Origin: Demequina mangrovi
GTDB lineage: Bacteria; Actinomycetota; Actinomycetes; Actinomycetales; Demequinaceae
Length of the DNA: 64,000 bases
Direction: 5' to 3'
Assembly (NCBI RefSeq): GCF_000759715.1
Contig: NZ_BBLU01000008.1
Coordinates: 111,848 to 175,847 of the forward strand
Part shown: positions 63,321 to 64,000 of the stretch, piece after piece
Layout: each line of letters starts with the position of its first letter
Position numbering within the stretch: the stretch's first letter is position 1
Notes under the pieces: model-generated
What the model was told of the DNA's origin: nothing
The model's input: the letters and a program-made list of their open reading frames with translations, nothing else
Database searches by the model: none
Translations under genes and position numbers: made by a program

Positions 63321-64000
63321 CTAGTCGGCGTCCTTCGTGGACGATGCGGCGGTACCGCCGTCGCCGGCGTCCACCTGCGCGCCGCCCGCCTCCTCGACGG
63401 ATCCCCACAACCGCGTGTACCACGTGCCAGTCTCCTCGATCGAGGTGCCGGTCTCGGCCGCGACCGACCCCTCGGCCGCGCCCTCGACCGTCTCGGGGTC
63501 GATCACGCGGTACGGCGTCTCGCCCGGGTAGACGAAGGCGAGCCGCTCGCGCGCCTGGGCCTCGACGTAGGCAGGGTCGTTCCAGCGCGCGAGGTCCGCC
63601 GTGAGGTCGTCCACCGACTCCTGCGCGGCGATCGCGTCGGCCCGCAGGTCCGCGAGCTCCTCCTGCTGACGGAAGTACGCGCGCAGCGACGGCAGCACCA
63701 CGGCAGCGGCGAGCACGATCACGCCGGCGAGCACGAAGAGCCGCCAGGACATCGACGCGAGCCACGAGCCGCGCAGCTGCACCGGCTCGATCCGGTTGCC
63801 GCCGGGCGCCTGGCGCATCGGCCGGCCGGGCCCGCCGGGACGGCTCGAGGCGCGCCCCTTGGGGATCCGCACCCCGCCCGTGGACGGCGCGGTGCGACGT
63901 CGCGACGCGGTCCGGGTCCGCGGCGCCGCCCCGGTGGCATGGGACGCGGCCGACGGCGAGGCGGGCGTCTGAGACGCCTTCGACGCGGAGCCCGCGGCGC
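63321..64000 (-). CDS. FtsB/DivIC-like septum formation initiator (5' end beyond window)
   Basis: The frame stays open to the window edge, and the part above the GTG at 63872 keeps strong third-position GC with an Ala/Ser/Thr/Arg-rich composition typical of actinobacterial FtsB tails, so the true start is probably outside; the GTG would give 183 residues. A membrane helix near FVLAGVIVLAAAVVLPSLRAYF is followed by a short coiled coil (EELADLRADAIAAQESVDDL) and the conserved YVEAQARERLAFVYPGE. It acts in the divisome with FtsQ and FtsL. Confidence 0.82.
   Translation of the reverse strand, partial: AAGSASKASQTPASPSAASHATGAAPRTRTASRRRTAPSTGGVRIPKGRASSRPGGPGRPMRQAPGGNRIEPVQLRGSWLASMSWRLFVLAGVIVLAAAVVLPSLRAYFRQQEELADLRADAIAAQESVDDLTADLARWNDPAYVEAQARERLAFVYPGETPYRVIDPETVEGAAEGSVAAETGTSIEETGTWYTRLWGSVEEAGGAQVDAGDGGTAASSTKDAD

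Overview
This 64 kb window comes from a chromosome of very high GC content, roughly 70 percent or more by eye, with GTG and TTG starts and dense four-base ATGA/GTGA overlaps. The gene content points to an actinobacterium. It includes a RamB-type regulator next to GTP-dependent pckG, a coproporphyrin-type heme operon with hemQ and a Cys-rich ferrochelatase, an IdeR/DtxR-type iron box, DUF4307, DUF501-ftsB next to ppx, an Rv1086-like Z-prenyl synthase beside trhA, and a possible class E sortase substrate. A Micrococcales relative such as Demequina or Cellulomonas would fit, but that is inference.

Layout. 1-6 kb: ramB-like gene (cut by the window edge) divergent from pckG, then an amidase, a Rid protein, a methyltransferase and PhnA. 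6.5-10.6 kb: one giant secreted protein with eight about 90-residue repeats and a C-terminal sorting signal. 10.9-15.1 kb: an accessory region in which three 64 bp direct repeats, each resembling the 3' end of ychF, separate small gene groups (a HEAT/LRV protein, a HepT-MntA toxin-antitoxin pair, an aldo/keto reductase with a TetR regulator, and a VOC protein), ending at ychF itself. 16.6-22.1 kb: an Opp-type peptide ABC operon with a fused OppD-OppF ATPase. 22.4-29.4 kb: rmuC, ispH, xseA, a second HEAT/LRV protein, xseB, a PfkB sugar kinase and fumC. 29.5-37.2 kb: ndh, then the heme operon hemE-hemY-hemQ-hemH with divergent hemA. 37.4-41.4 kb: a four-gene iron-siderophore ABC system behind a good IdeR box. 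41.5-51.6 kb: housekeeping and stress genes (Ddn-like reductase, PhoH, Z-prenyl synthase, trhA, DUF4307, greA, an RlmC-like methylase, AI-2E-type permease, msrA, HxlR pair, Bax-inhibitor-like protein). 51.9-57.7 kb: a complete fructose phosphotransferase operon (fruR, fruK, fruA, ptsH, ptsI). 57.8-64 kb: a MetF-like gene, a PadR-DUF1048-ABC exporter operon, a YaeQ protein, an odd tRNA, ppx, DUF501 and an ftsB-like gene running off the edge.

How parts work together. PEP carboxykinase with its divergent regulator, fumarase, NDH-2 and the fructose PTS cover central carbon and energy metabolism. The heme operon and the iron importer form a metal and heme module. The most unusual material is the ychF-anchored repeat array. 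Next come a 10-mer (GGACGATGCG) that I counted about 25 times on both strands, often at the cost of otherwise rare codons, a set of long near-perfect intergenic hairpins, and a class I tRNA body carrying a UAA (Leu) anticodon. No transposase, integrase, rRNA or CRISPR array was seen in the window.
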